From positions 24,621-88,620 of the forward strand of contig CAIMFY010000101.1 in the NCBI GenBank assembly GCA_903840415.1: 64,000 bases of DNA, in the 5' to 3' direction. Below are positions 16,318 through 24,960 of this stretch, piece after piece; position 1 is the first letter of the stretch; every line of letters starts with the position of its first letter. Made by a program: the position numbers and the translations under genes. Under the pieces are notes generated by a model. The model saw only the letters and a list, made by a program, of their open reading frames with translations, had not been told where the DNA came from and searched no databases. The stretch comes from an uncultured Opitutia bacterium (GTDB taxonomy: Bacteria > Verrucomicrobiota > Verrucomicrobiia > Opitutales > Opitutaceae).

Positions 16318-17351
16318 TCGAGCTGATAATCCTTGTGCGCGAGATGGTAATCGAGCGTGAGCTTGATCGCCTTTTTCAGATTCACCTTCGGCGTCCAGCC
16401 GAGCTGTTTCTTCGCGTTAGCGATCGAGGGCACGCGTTTCTGAATGTCCTGATAGTATTTGCCGAAATACTTTCCGGACGGGACGACGACGGTCTTCGCC
16501 GCCTTCACGTGCTCGGCGTAGTCAGGATAATCCTTGAACGCCGTGATGATCAGCTTCGCCAGCTCGGCCACGCTCACGTCGTTCCGCGGGTTGCCGAGAT
16601 TGAAAATCTGCCGCGAGGCGCAGCCGTCCTTGTTCTCGATAATCCGCAGGAGCGCATCGACGCCGTCGTCGATGAAGGTGAACGACCGGCTCTGCTTGCC
16701 GCCATCGACGAGTTGGAGCGGCTTCTTGAAAATCACGTTCGAGATGAACTGCGTGAAGAGGCGCGAGCTGCCTTCCTTCGGTTCCATCACGTCGTCGAGC
16801 TTCGGCCCGATCCAGTTGAAGGGACGGAAGAGCGTATAGTCGACATTGTCGCGCACGCCGTAGGCGTAGATCACGCGGTCGAGGAGCTGCTTCGAGCACG
16901 CGTAAATCCAGCGCTGCCGCTCGATCGGGCCGTAGACCAGCGCGGTCGTCGCCTCGTCGAGCTTCGCGTCGGCGCTCATGCCGTAAACCTCCGAAGTCGA
17001 GGGAAAGATGATCCGCTTTTTGTATTTCGCGCACTGGCGGACGACGGCGAGGTTGGCCTCGAAATCGAGCTCAAAGACCCGCAGCGGATCCTTCACGTAT
17101 TGGATCGGGTTGGCGATCGCGACGAGCGGGATGACGGCGTCGCACTTCTTCACGTGGTATTCGATATACTCCTTGTTGATCGTGATGTCGCCCTCGACGA
17201 ACTTGAAGCGCGGGTTGCCCAGGCTGTCCTCCAGTTTGTGCGAGCCGATGTCCATGCCATAGACTTCCCAATCTTTCTGCTTGAGGATGGCGCGCGTGAG
17301 CGAACTGCCGATGAAACCGTTGGCGCCGAGGATGAGAATTTTCAGAGGCAT
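16314..17351 (-). CDS. arnA: ArnA-type UDP-glucuronate oxidative decarboxylase (separate domain)
   Basis: The 345-residue short-chain dehydrogenase-type enzyme has the NAD motif GANGFIG (residues 9-15), STSEVYG and the catalytic Tyr150-xxx-Lys154 (YACSK). It corresponds to the C-terminal half of E. coli ArnA, which makes UDP-4-keto-pentose from UDP-glucuronate. Here it stands alone, 42 bases downstream of the formyltransferase gene, so ArnA is split. RSFTFIDDGVDAL near residue 225 is typical. Confidence 0.92.
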   Translation of the reverse strand: MPLKILILGANGFIGSSLTRAILKQKDWEVYGMDIGSHKLEDSLGNPRFKFVEGDITINKEYIEYHVKKCDAVIPLVAIANPIQYVKDPLRVFELDFEANLAVVRQCAKYKKRIIFPSTSEVYGMSADAKLDEATTALVYGPIERQRWIYACSKQLLDRVIYAYGVRDNVDYTLFRPFNWIGPKLDDVMEPKEGSSRLFTQFISNVIFKKPLQLVDGGKQSRSFTFIDDGVDALLRIIENKDGCASRQIFNLGNPRNDVSVAELAKLIITAFKDYPDYAEHVKAAKTVVVPSGKYFGKYYQDIQKRVPSIANAKKQLGWTPKVNLKKAIKLTLDYHLAHKDYQLE

Positions 17352-17393
17352 GAAGGAGGAGTTGGAGGCGGTAGAATTGGTGAAACGCGCCGG

Positions 17394-18311
17394 TTAGGCG
17401 AGCCTTTGTCCGACCGACAATTCCGGCGCCGGTTCGCCGCGCCACTCGATCTTCGTCAATTCGATCGCGCCATCGCCTGCTGCGACCACGAGCGGACTGA
17501 TGGAAAGAATCTCGCCGGGCGGGTTGCTCTCGGCGTAGAGCGCGCGCGTCGCCGGCGAATCCGGCTCGGCCCACCACACCATGAGCCGTGCGCCGCCCAC
17601 ATCGACGAAGGCGCCGGGATACGGATCGGTCACGGCCCGGATCAGATTGAAAATCTGCTGCGAGGTCTGCGTCCAGACGATGCGGCCGTCGTCGGGTTTA
17701 CGTCCGCTGAAGCAGGTCGCCTGCGCCTCGTCCTGCGGCGTCTCCCGCACGGTGCCGGCGAGGAGCGCGTCGATTTGCCGGGCGAGCACGTGGCGCGCAC
17801 ACGGCAGCACTTTGCGAAACGCCTGCTCGGCGGTGTCGCGCGGCCCGATCTCCACGCCCTCCTGATCGACGACGGCGCCGGCGTCGGCGGACTTGACCAT
17901 GCGGTGGAGCGTCATGCCGATGCGCGATTCGCCGTGGAGCACCGCCCAGTTTATCGGCGCGCGGCCGCGGTATTTCGGGAGGAGCGAGCCGTGCATGTTC
18001 CACGCGCCGAGCGGCGGCAGCGCCAGGATCTTCGTGCCGATCATGTGGCGGTAGTAAACCGACAGGATGAGGTGGGGTTGGAGCGCGGCGATTTTTTCGC
18101 GCCACTCGGGATTGTTCACGGAGTCGGGCGTGAAGATCGGAATGTTCTTTTCACGCGCGGCGACGGCGGGTGTCTTGAACCAGATTTTTTCGTGCGGGTT
18201 GTCCTCGTGCGTGATGAGCGCGACCACATTGTCGCCGCGCTGGAGGAGCAGCGAAAGGCACTCGTAGCCGACTTCGCTGTAGCCGAAAAAAAGAATGCGC
18301 GGACGCGACAT
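17394..18311 (-). CDS. arnA: ArnA-type UDP-Ara4N formyltransferase (separate domain)
   Basis: The 305-residue protein matches the N-terminal half of E. coli ArnA. The catalytic triad is visible as Asn105 and His107 (NMHGSLLPKYRGRAP) and Asp143 (SADAGAVVDQ). YYRHMI and the C-terminal segment YPGAFVDVGGARLMVWWAE are family-typical. It formylates UDP-4-amino-arabinose with N10-formyl-THF. It follows a block of pseudopilin genes and precedes the decarboxylase domain gene. Confidence 0.92.
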   Translation of the reverse strand: MSRPRILFFGYSEVGYECLSLLLQRGDNVVALITHEDNPHEKIWFKTPAVAAREKNIPIFTPDSVNNPEWREKIAALQPHLILSVYYRHMIGTKILALPPLGAWNMHGSLLPKYRGRAPINWAVLHGESRIGMTLHRMVKSADAGAVVDQEGVEIGPRDTAEQAFRKVLPCARHVLARQIDALLAGTVRETPQDEAQATCFSGRKPDDGRIVWTQTSQQIFNLIRAVTDPYPGAFVDVGGARLMVWWAEPDSPATRALYAESNPPGEILSISPLVVAAGDGAIELTKIEWRGEPAPELSVGQRLA

Positions 18312-18343
18312 GCCTCGTTAGTGGCCGAGGCACCGCCGCGGCG

Positions 18344-19111
18344 TCAAGGCGCCTTGCGGCGATACGTCTCGTTGTAGAAAACGAGCGACGCGGCGTCCGC
18401 GACCTCGATGAGCGCACGCTCATCCGCCAGCAACGCGGGTTTGCCGTGAGATTGCACCGGCTGCGCCGCGACTTCAGTATCTTCCGCGATCTTTCCGCCA
18501 GGACCAAAATGCAGCCAGCGGACGTGGCCATCCTTGGAAATTTTCAACGCACGGGCGCCTTCTTTTGCACCGGTCTGGTAGTCGCCAGCGATCTCGGCCA
18601 CGAAGCGTGCGGCGGGTTCTTTCGTCATTAGCGTGTAGTCCGGAAGCAGCGGTGGTGGCGGTGGTGGTCGCGTCAGCATCCAAGCGGTGAGTGCGTTGGT
18701 GCCGAGAATCACGACGGCGAGCAGCGCCATCAAACCGCCACGCGAACGCTTGGGCGAACCGTCGCTGGCTTCCGCGCCCACCGCGTCGGCCACGGCCTCG
18801 GCGCCGGTGATCAGCGCGAAAATCTGATCCGGCGAAAGATCGGCGCCGCCGACCTTGATCGTCCAGCTGTTGATGCGCAGCCGGCCCGCCGCCACTTGCA
18901 CGACAAACTGGCCGTGCGGCGCGACGACGCGCAACTCCGGCGCTGCCGACCCGAGATTGGTCGGAGCCAGCGCGGCGAGCGCACGGATGAGTTCACGCAG
19001 TTTCTTGTTCGTGACGTCGGCGAGTGGGGTGTCGGGCCACGTCGCGCCCGCCGCCGTCACACCGGGCGCGAGATGATGGAGGGTAACCGTGAAGGTGGGT
19101 TCGCCGCTCAT
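18344..19111 (-). CDS. single-TM protein, partner of pseudopilin (copy 2)
   Basis: The 255-residue protein has a soluble N-terminal domain (about 1-125), one membrane helix (GLMALLAVVILGTNALTAWML, about 127-148), a Pro-rich hinge (RPPPPPPLLPDY) and a C-terminal soluble domain. It is a paralogue of the protein at 19680: both share PELRV..G.FVV.V..G.L, an IFA.ITG segment and the C-terminal GKPALL....LI. The start overlaps the upstream pseudopilin stop (19108-19111). The family is not recognised; it looks like a pilus or secretion accessory. Confidence 0.7.
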   Translation of the reverse strand: MSGEPTFTVTLHHLAPGVTAAGATWPDTPLADVTNKKLRELIRALAALAPTNLGSAAPELRVVAPHGQFVVQVAAGRLRINSWTIKVGGADLSPDQIFALITGAEAVADAVGAEASDGSPKRSRGGLMALLAVVILGTNALTAWMLTRPPPPPPLLPDYTLMTKEPAARFVAEIAGDYQTGAKEGARALKISKDGHVRWLHFGPGGKIAEDTEVAAQPVQSHGKPALLADERALIEVADAASLVFYNETYRRKAP

Positions 19112-19683
19112 TGCTGGATGACGAACAGCGGCACGAGGGCGGCGCCCAGTTGGAAGCTGCCGGTGTTCCAGCCCAACGCCGACGGCGAATCGATCGTGTG
19201 CTCAAGATCATAGAGCATGTTGGCATCGAACGGCAGCGGCGCGCTCACGGTCGCACTGATCGCGATGGCCGCAGGGTGCGTCCCGAAAAGATTAAACTGG
19301 TTGTTCTCCCAGTTATATTGTCCGCCCATGGGCGTCTTGCGCAGCCACTGGGTCGCGTTAATGCGCTGGTCCATGCCGGGCGGAAAAACACCGGCGGCCA
19401 CCTCGGCGGGCCACGTGCCCATCTCCTGCGCATAGGTGTCGAACGCCGCGGCAAACACGCGGAAGTCATTCGCGATGCTCACGGTCTTCGTCTTGCGCTG
19501 GACGCGCTGGAGGGCCGGAACGGAAATCGTCGCAAGCACGCTGATGATGGCTACCACCACCATGATTTCGACCAGCGTGAATCCGCCCCGGCGACCCGCG
19601 GCGCGACCACATCGACTGGGAAGAAAGCGATCCATCCGTTGCGATTCTGCGGGCGGGTGATTTTTGCGGTGTCGGAAAGTCAC
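19108..19683 (-). CDS. type II/IV pseudopilin (copy 2)
   Basis: The GTG at 19683 gives 191 residues and overlaps the upstream stop; an ATG at 19635 is an alternative. The prepilin signal is clear: basic leader ending RRGG, cleavage before FTLVEIMVVVAIISVLATISVPALQ, with Glu at +5. After the helix it closely follows the 20444 copy (ANDFRVFAAAFDTYAQEMGTWPAE, GVFPPGMDQRINATQWL, GGQYNWENNQ). It would be processed by a prepilin peptidase. It lies inside the arn operon. Confidence 0.85.
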   Translation of the reverse strand: MTFRHRKNHPPAESQRMDRFLPSRCGRAAGRRGGFTLVEIMVVVAIISVLATISVPALQRVQRKTKTVSIANDFRVFAAAFDTYAQEMGTWPAEVAAGVFPPGMDQRINATQWLRKTPMGGQYNWENNQFNLFGTHPAAIAISATVSAPLPFDANMLYDLEHTIDSPSALGWNTGSFQLGAALVPLFVIQQ

Positions 19684-20447
19684 CGCATTACCCGCTGATA
19701 TTTGTCGCCGTAGAGGACGACGGTGAGCGGGTCGTTGATCGTGATCAGCGCCTTGCGGCTCGTCAGGAGCGCGGGTTTTCCCTGAGCCTCGGCCGCCTGC
19801 ACGGTGAACGTCATTTTGACCGTCGGCTTTTGCTGGGGGCCAAATTTATACCGCAGCACCGTGCCGCTCTTGTCGATTTCGATGTGCCGGTCGCCCGGCG
19901 TGGCGCCGGTTTCATAGACGCCCGCCACATCCGCGAGGAGGCGCGCCGCCGGCTCCGGAGCCAGCAGCGTGTATTTCGGCAGCAACGTCTTCTTCGGCCG
20001 GGTGACGAACCAAAAAGTGAAACAGTTGATCGCGATAATTGCGATCACGAGCAACACCATCGCGGCCTTGCTTTGCAGCCAACCCTCCTCGGATTCGGTC
20101 GTCCGGGTCCGCGCCATTTCACTGACTTCCTCGCCCGTGATGATCGCGAAGATCCGGGCGGCGGAATATTCTCCACCCTTGTGTCGCGACGACCAACTCA
20201 CGAGGTGCAACTTGCCCTCCTTCACCTTGACGACGAAGTTGCCGTCGGCCGTCGTGACCCGCAGTTCCGGCTCGACCGGCGGAACGACGCTCGGCGCCAC
20301 CGCCGCGATCGCGTCGAGCACGGCGCGAAACTGCTTCGCCGAAACGTGGCTCAACTCCACCGGCGGCAGCTCCGCCGCCGCCTGCCGGCCGTCGCGCGCG
20401 AGCTGCTTGAGCGACAGATTATAGAGTGTTTCTTTGGTGTGGCTCAT
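19680..20447 (-). CDS. single-TM protein, partner of pseudopilin (copy 1)
   Basis: The 255-residue protein has the same plan and length as the 18344 protein: N-terminal soluble domain, one membrane helix (AAMVLLVIAIIAINCFTFWFV, about 128-150) and a C-terminal domain with GKPALLTSRKALITI. The start overlaps the preceding pseudopilin stop (ATGA). It is not assigned to a known family. Tight coupling to a pseudopilin in both copies suggests that they function together. Confidence 0.72.
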   Translation of the reverse strand: MSHTKETLYNLSLKQLARDGRQAAAELPPVELSHVSAKQFRAVLDAIAAVAPSVVPPVEPELRVTTADGNFVVKVKEGKLHLVSWSSRHKGGEYSAARIFAIITGEEVSEMARTRTTESEEGWLQSKAAMVLLVIAIIAINCFTFWFVTRPKKTLLPKYTLLAPEPAARLLADVAGVYETGATPGDRHIEIDKSGTVLRYKFGPQQKPTVKMTFTVQAAEAQGKPALLTSRKALITINDPLTVVLYGDKYQRVMR

Positions 20448-21010
20448 GGCGAGACGATGAAAACCGGTTCGCCATCGGCGCCCATCAGAAAGTTGCCCGT
20501 CGCCAGATTGCCGTCGTCGAGCAAGCGATCGATCGCCTCCAGCAAATCGACGTCCTGCATGACAGCTGAGGTGGCGGTCGTGCTGATGGCGATGGCGGCG
20601 CGGACGCGCGCGCCGTTGTGCATCTGATTATTGTCCCAATTGTATTGCCCGCCAAACGGCGTCGGCCGCTGCCACGCGGTGGCGTTGATCCGGTTCGCCA
20701 TCTCGGGCGGAAACACTCCGGCGTCGGTCTCTGCCGGCCAGCCGCCCATCTCGTGAGCATAGACGTCAAAAGCCCCCGCAAACGTGCGCAGATCGTTCGC
20801 GACCGTCGTGGCGATCGTCCGGCGCTTCACGCTTTGCAGCGCCGGCACCGACACCGCGGCCAGCAGGCTGATAATCGTGACTGTCACCATAATCTCGACC
20901 AGCGTGAAGGCGGCCCACCGCCGCGCGCGGGCCGGCACGGACGGGGAACGGAAGCGTTGATCGGTTGAGATAATACCGAATGACCTAAGCTCCTTTTGCG
21001 GATTTGTCAC
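20444..21010 (-). CDS. type II/IV pseudopilin (copy 1)
   Basis: The GTG at 21010 gives 188 residues. The prepilin helix is FTLVEIMVTVTIISLLAAVSVPALQ with Glu at +5. The residue before the cleavage site is Ala (RRWAA-FTLVE) rather than the usual Gly, so processing may be altered. The mature part parallels copy 2 (ANDLRTFAGAFDVYAHEMGGWPAE, GVFPPEMANRINATAW, GGQYNWDNNQ). It begins 3 bases after the arnC stop and appears to share the arn transcript. Confidence 0.85.
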   Translation of the reverse strand: MTNPQKELRSFGIISTDQRFRSPSVPARARRWAAFTLVEIMVTVTIISLLAAVSVPALQSVKRRTIATTVANDLRTFAGAFDVYAHEMGGWPAETDAGVFPPEMANRINATAWQRPTPFGGQYNWDNNQMHNGARVRAAIAISTTATSAVMQDVDLLEAIDRLLDDGNLATGNFLMGADGEPVFIVSP

Positions 21011-21013
21011 TCT

Positions 21014-21961
21014 TCAGCTGCCGAGTATTTCCCGCACGTGGTAACGCTGCCGCGCCCGCACCACCTGATAAGTGCGACCGACGTATTCCCCGATCAGCCC
21101 AATGCCGATCATCGCGACGCTGAGCAGAAAGAGCACGATGGCCAACAGCGTGAACACGCCGAACGTCTCCCGGTCGAGGTTGAACACGAAGCGGCGGACC
21201 AGCAGCAACACCACCAGCGCGAAACTTCCCAGCGAACTCAGCCCCGCGAACATCGTGAAGTATTGCAGCGGCGCGATGGAAAAGCCGGTGATTAAATCGA
21301 AATTCAACCGGATTAGACCATAGAATGAATAATTCGACACACCCGCGTGCCGCTCTTCGTGCTTCACACCCACTTCGGCCGGGTTACCCGAAAAACTGTA
21401 GGCCAGCGCCGGGATGAAAGTGTTGATCGCGCCGCTGCGCACGATGGCATCGATGATGGCTCGCGAGTAGGCGCGGAGCATACAGCCCTGATCGGTCATC
21501 TCGATGCTCGTCGTTTTTTCGCGCACGAGATTGATGATGCGCGAGGCGTAGGTGCGGAAGAGCGAGTCCTGCCGATTGAGCCGAAAACCGCCGACGTAGT
21601 CGTGGCCGGCATCCATCTTCGCGAGAAGTTTTGGGATTTCCTCCGGAGGATTCTGGAGGTCGGCATCGAGTGTGACGATCACCTCGCCGCGGACGCGCTC
21701 AAATGCCGCCATGATCGCCATGTGTTGACCGTAATTCGTGTTGAAATCGATCACGCGAGTGACATCAGGCCGCGCCGCGTGCTGGGCGCGCAACAAATCC
21801 ATCGATCGATCGGCGCTGCCGTCGTTCGTGAAGATGACTTCGTAGGTGCGGCCGATGCCGTCGAGCACCGGGTAGAGCCGCGCGAAGAGCACCGGCAGAT
21901 TCGCCTCCTCGTTGTAAACAGGAATGACGATCGAAAGTTGGACGGACGACGGGGCGCTCAT
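21014..21961 (-). CDS. arnC: ArnC, undecaprenyl-phosphate Ara4FN transferase
   Basis: The 315-residue GT2 glycosyltransferase starts LSIVIPVYNEEANLPVLFARLYPVLD and contains VIVTLDADLQNPPEEIPKLL (DxD) and a QGCMLRAYSR segment. Two C-terminal membrane helices lie at about 228-258 and 268-295. The length and the two-helix tail match ArnC. It moves Ara4FN from UDP to undecaprenyl phosphate. It overlaps arnB (21958-21961). Confidence 0.92.
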   Translation of the reverse strand: MSAPSSVQLSIVIPVYNEEANLPVLFARLYPVLDGIGRTYEVIFTNDGSADRSMDLLRAQHAARPDVTRVIDFNTNYGQHMAIMAAFERVRGEVIVTLDADLQNPPEEIPKLLAKMDAGHDYVGGFRLNRQDSLFRTYASRIINLVREKTTSIEMTDQGCMLRAYSRAIIDAIVRSGAINTFIPALAYSFSGNPAEVGVKHEERHAGVSNYSFYGLIRLNFDLITGFSIAPLQYFTMFAGLSSLGSFALVVLLLVRRFVFNLDRETFGVFTLLAIVLFLLSVAMIGIGLIGEYVGRTYQVVRARQRYHVREILGS

Positions 21962-23136
21962 GACTTCAAGTGACGTTGAAGGATTCCGGTGAGCGCGTCC
22001 ACCACGCGAGCGATGTCACCCAGCGTCATCGCCGGAAAGAGCGGCAGCGTGAGAATGCTCCGACAGACGCGCTCCGCGATCGGGAGGTCGCCGTCTTTCC
22101 AACCCAGCCGCCGGTAAACGGCGAAACGATGAATCGCCGGGTAATGCACGCCGGTGCCGATGCCCGCGGTGTGCAACTGCGCCATCACCTCGGCGCGCGT
22201 GAGGGCGAGTCGATCTTCGGGTAGCACGACTTGAAACATGTGCCAGTTCGTCGAGTTGAAATCGCGGGGCGGGAGTTGCAGGCTGAGGGCGCGGGCCGCG
22301 GGCGCCTCGAACGCCGCGAAGTAAGCGCGAGCGAGTTCGCGGCGCTTCGCATTGAACTCGTCAATTCGCGGCAACTGCCCGAGTCCGACGCGGGCCGCGA
22401 CATCGGTGAGATTGAATTTTCCGCCGACGACCTCGACCTCCATGCCGTCGAAGCCGGTGCGCACGACGCCTTGCAGGCGGTATTGCTCGGCGAGTTTCAC
22501 CTCGGCCTCGTTGTTCAGCACGAGCGCGCCACCCTCGATGGTCGTGATGTTTTTATTCGGGTGAAAGCTGAACGACACAAAGTCGCCGAACGCGCCGATC
22601 TTTTTTCCGTTCCACGCCGAGCCGAACGACTGCGCCGCATCCTCGACGACGCGCAGATTGTGTTTCTTTGCGATCGCGTAAAGCCGATCGCGATCGACCG
22701 GCAATCCGGCAAGATCGACAGGGATGATGGCGCGCGTCGCCGGCGTGATGGCGGCCTCGACCCGCGCGAGATCAATATTCCGCGTGACTGGATCGATGTC
22801 GACGAACACGGGGCGTGCGCCGACTTCGAGAATGACGTTGCTCGTGGCCACCCACGAAAGCGGGGTCGTGATCACCTCGTGGCCGGAGCCAACGCCGGCG
22901 AGGCGCAGCGCGATTTCCATCGTGCAGGTGCCGGAATTGAAGACGCGCACCGGGCGGCCGCCGCAGTAGTCGGAGAGTTTCGCCTCGAGTTCCTTGACCT
23001 TCGGCCCCGAGGTGAGCCAGCCGGAGCGCAAGACTTCGGCGACGCCCGAGATCGTCTCGTCGTCGATCGTCGGGCGCGTCATCGGCAAATAAGGCGCGGC
23101 GGGTTTCGCCGTCGGGGCGGAAGCGGGAGCGGACAT
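21958..23136 (-). CDS. arnB: ArnB, UDP-Ara4O aminotransferase (PLP)
   Basis: The ATG at 23134-23136 gives 392 residues. The DegT/DnrJ/EryC1 aminotransferase motifs are present: RSGWLTSGPKVKELE, FNSGTCTMEIALRLAG, VVEDAAQSFGSAWNGKKIG and the PLP lysine Lys195 in FSFHPNKNITT. It converts UDP-4-keto-arabinose to UDP-Ara4N using glutamate. One base separates it from the arnT stop. An in-frame extension upstream overlaps arnT and is rejected. Confidence 0.93.
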   Translation of the reverse strand: MSAPASAPTAKPAAPYLPMTRPTIDDETISGVAEVLRSGWLTSGPKVKELEAKLSDYCGGRPVRVFNSGTCTMEIALRLAGVGSGHEVITTPLSWVATSNVILEVGARPVFVDIDPVTRNIDLARVEAAITPATRAIIPVDLAGLPVDRDRLYAIAKKHNLRVVEDAAQSFGSAWNGKKIGAFGDFVSFSFHPNKNITTIEGGALVLNNEAEVKLAEQYRLQGVVRTGFDGMEVEVVGGKFNLTDVAARVGLGQLPRIDEFNAKRRELARAYFAAFEAPAARALSLQLPPRDFNSTNWHMFQVVLPEDRLALTRAEVMAQLHTAGIGTGVHYPAIHRFAVYRRLGWKDGDLPIAERVCRSILTLPLFPAMTLGDIARVVDALTGILQRHLKS

Positions 23137-23137
23137 G

Positions 23138-24877
23138 TCAGGGCTGGTTGCTGAAGAGATAATGATCCTCGGTCTGGCCGAGCAAACGATAACGATCACG
23201 GAAACCGGGATCGGCGAAGAGTTCCTTCACGTCCCATTTTCGCGCCACGGCGAAGACCCGGCCAGGCTGCGACCAGAGCGCACGGAATTTCGCCTCGTCC
23301 ATGAACCGGCCGCTGGCGCGCGCGGCGGCGTCTTCCTCAAGTTCGAGTTCGCCCTTGAACGCGACGACATCGACGGTGCGCTCGGCGTAAAAGGTGAAAT
23401 TGTGGAAAAATTCGTGGTAGTGCACCACGCGATCGCCGGGCTGCGCCTGCGCCCTCACGAGCAGTGCGAGCGCTTTTGAGCTCGGCTTGTTGATGTCCGG
23501 CGAGGCGAATTGCAGCGCAACGAGAAACGCCGCCATCGTCGCAACGATGCCGGCCACAGCGGCCCGCACGCCACGCGTCTTCGCGAGCCACGGTGCAAAG
23601 ATACCGCCAAGCACGAGCACCGCCGCCATTGCGAACGCCGGCGGTTGCAGCGCGAGCGCGTGTTCGGGGGCGAGTTTCACGCGGGTCGGTTGCATCACGA
23701 TCATACCGAGGGCGACGGCGAGCAGGCCGTTCAAAAACGAAAACACCCTGAGGCCCACTCGCATCCGCGCCGCGCCATCGGATTCGCGCGCCAGCCGGGC
23801 CAGCCACGCGCCGATGAGCACCGCAAGCGCCGGAAAGATGGGCAGGATGTAGGGCGGAAGCTTCGATTTAGAAACCGAGAAAAAGAAAAACACGAAGGCC
23901 ACCCAGGTAACCAGAAACCACGCGACCGCGTTCTCGTTACGCTTCGCCCAGCCTCCGCGCACGGCTTCGCGCACCGCCGGCCAGAGAAAGCCCGTCCACG
24001 GAATCGATCCGGCGAGCACGATCCAGACGAAGTAGTGAATCGGACCGGGACGCGAAGCCGCCGCGGTAAGGAATCGCTCGAAGTGCTCGAAGACGAAATA
24101 GCGGTGTACCCACGTCGGGTTGTGCAGCGCCGCGAGCACGTGCCACGGAGCCGCGATGATCAAAAACAGGAGCGCGCCACTCGGCAGGTAGAGCGGGCGG
24201 AGGCGTTTCCATTGGTTGAAAATCAGCAGCCACAGAAACATCACAGCGCCCGTCACCAGAAAGCCGATCAGCCCTTTCGCGAGCGTCGCGAGCGCCATGC
24301 TCACGTAGAGTTTGTAGAAGCAAAGCCGGCGCGCGCAGATCGCCGAAGCCCCCGTCGTTGCCTCCGGCTCGTGTACGCCGATGATGAACGCAAACAGCGC
24401 CCGCGCCATCAGCACCGACACCGCCATGTCGAGAATCGGAATGTGCCCGATCGCGAACCACAGCAGCGACGTGCCGAGCACCACCGCCGCCATCAACCCG
24501 GCGTCGCGCCCGAAGAGCCGCCGACCCGCCGTGTAGGTGATCAACACGCCCCAGAGCGCAAACAGCGCCGGCACCGCGCGGACCGCCCACTCGTTGAGCC
24601 CGAGAATCTTTTCCGACAGTGCGGTCACCCAATAGACGAGCGGCGGTTTCTCGAAATAGTTCACACCGTTCAGCCGCGGCGTGACCCAGTCGCCGCTCGC
24701 GAGCATCTCGCGCGCAATCTCGGCGTTGCGGCCCTCGTCCGGATCGCTGAGCGGGTAGCTGCCGAGCCGGAAGAAATACAGCAGCCCAAACGCGAACGCG
24801 AGCAGCAGCACATCGCGCCGCCACGAGGGAAACGCAGGCGCAGCCGAGGTGGAATTCTCTGGATCGGGCATCGTCAA
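23138..24877 (-). CDS. arnT: ArnT, lipid A aminoarabinose transferase
   Basis: The 579-residue polytopic protein of the PMT/GT83 family has the first periplasmic-loop signature YPLSDPDEGRNAEIAREMLASGDWVTPRLNGVNYFEKPPLVYW. About twelve hydrophobic helices follow, then a C-terminal periplasmic domain (about 450-579). It transfers L-Ara4N from undecaprenyl phosphate to lipid A, the modification that lowers polymyxin binding. It is the first gene of the operon. The start is one of two adjacent ATGs (24877 or 24871). Confidence 0.9.
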   Translation of the reverse strand: MTMPDPENSTSAAPAFPSWRRDVLLLAFAFGLLYFFRLGSYPLSDPDEGRNAEIAREMLASGDWVTPRLNGVNYFEKPPLVYWVTALSEKILGLNEWAVRAVPALFALWGVLITYTAGRRLFGRDAGLMAAVVLGTSLLWFAIGHIPILDMAVSVLMARALFAFIIGVHEPEATTGASAICARRLCFYKLYVSMALATLAKGLIGFLVTGAVMFLWLLIFNQWKRLRPLYLPSGALLFLIIAAPWHVLAALHNPTWVHRYFVFEHFERFLTAAASRPGPIHYFVWIVLAGSIPWTGFLWPAVREAVRGGWAKRNENAVAWFLVTWVAFVFFFFSVSKSKLPPYILPIFPALAVLIGAWLARLARESDGAARMRVGLRVFSFLNGLLAVALGMIVMQPTRVKLAPEHALALQPPAFAMAAVLVLGGIFAPWLAKTRGVRAAVAGIVATMAAFLVALQFASPDINKPSSKALALLVRAQAQPGDRVVHYHEFFHNFTFYAERTVDVVAFKGELELEEDAAARASGRFMDEAKFRALWSQPGRVFAVARKWDVKELFADPGFRDRYRLLGQTEDHYLFSNQP

Positions 24878-24960
24878 ACCGACCCGCAGCCTCGCGAGCA
24901 GTGCCGGGCGAGGCGATTTTTTTCGTGCGCTGGCGGCGGGTTCCCGGCCAAATCGCCACG

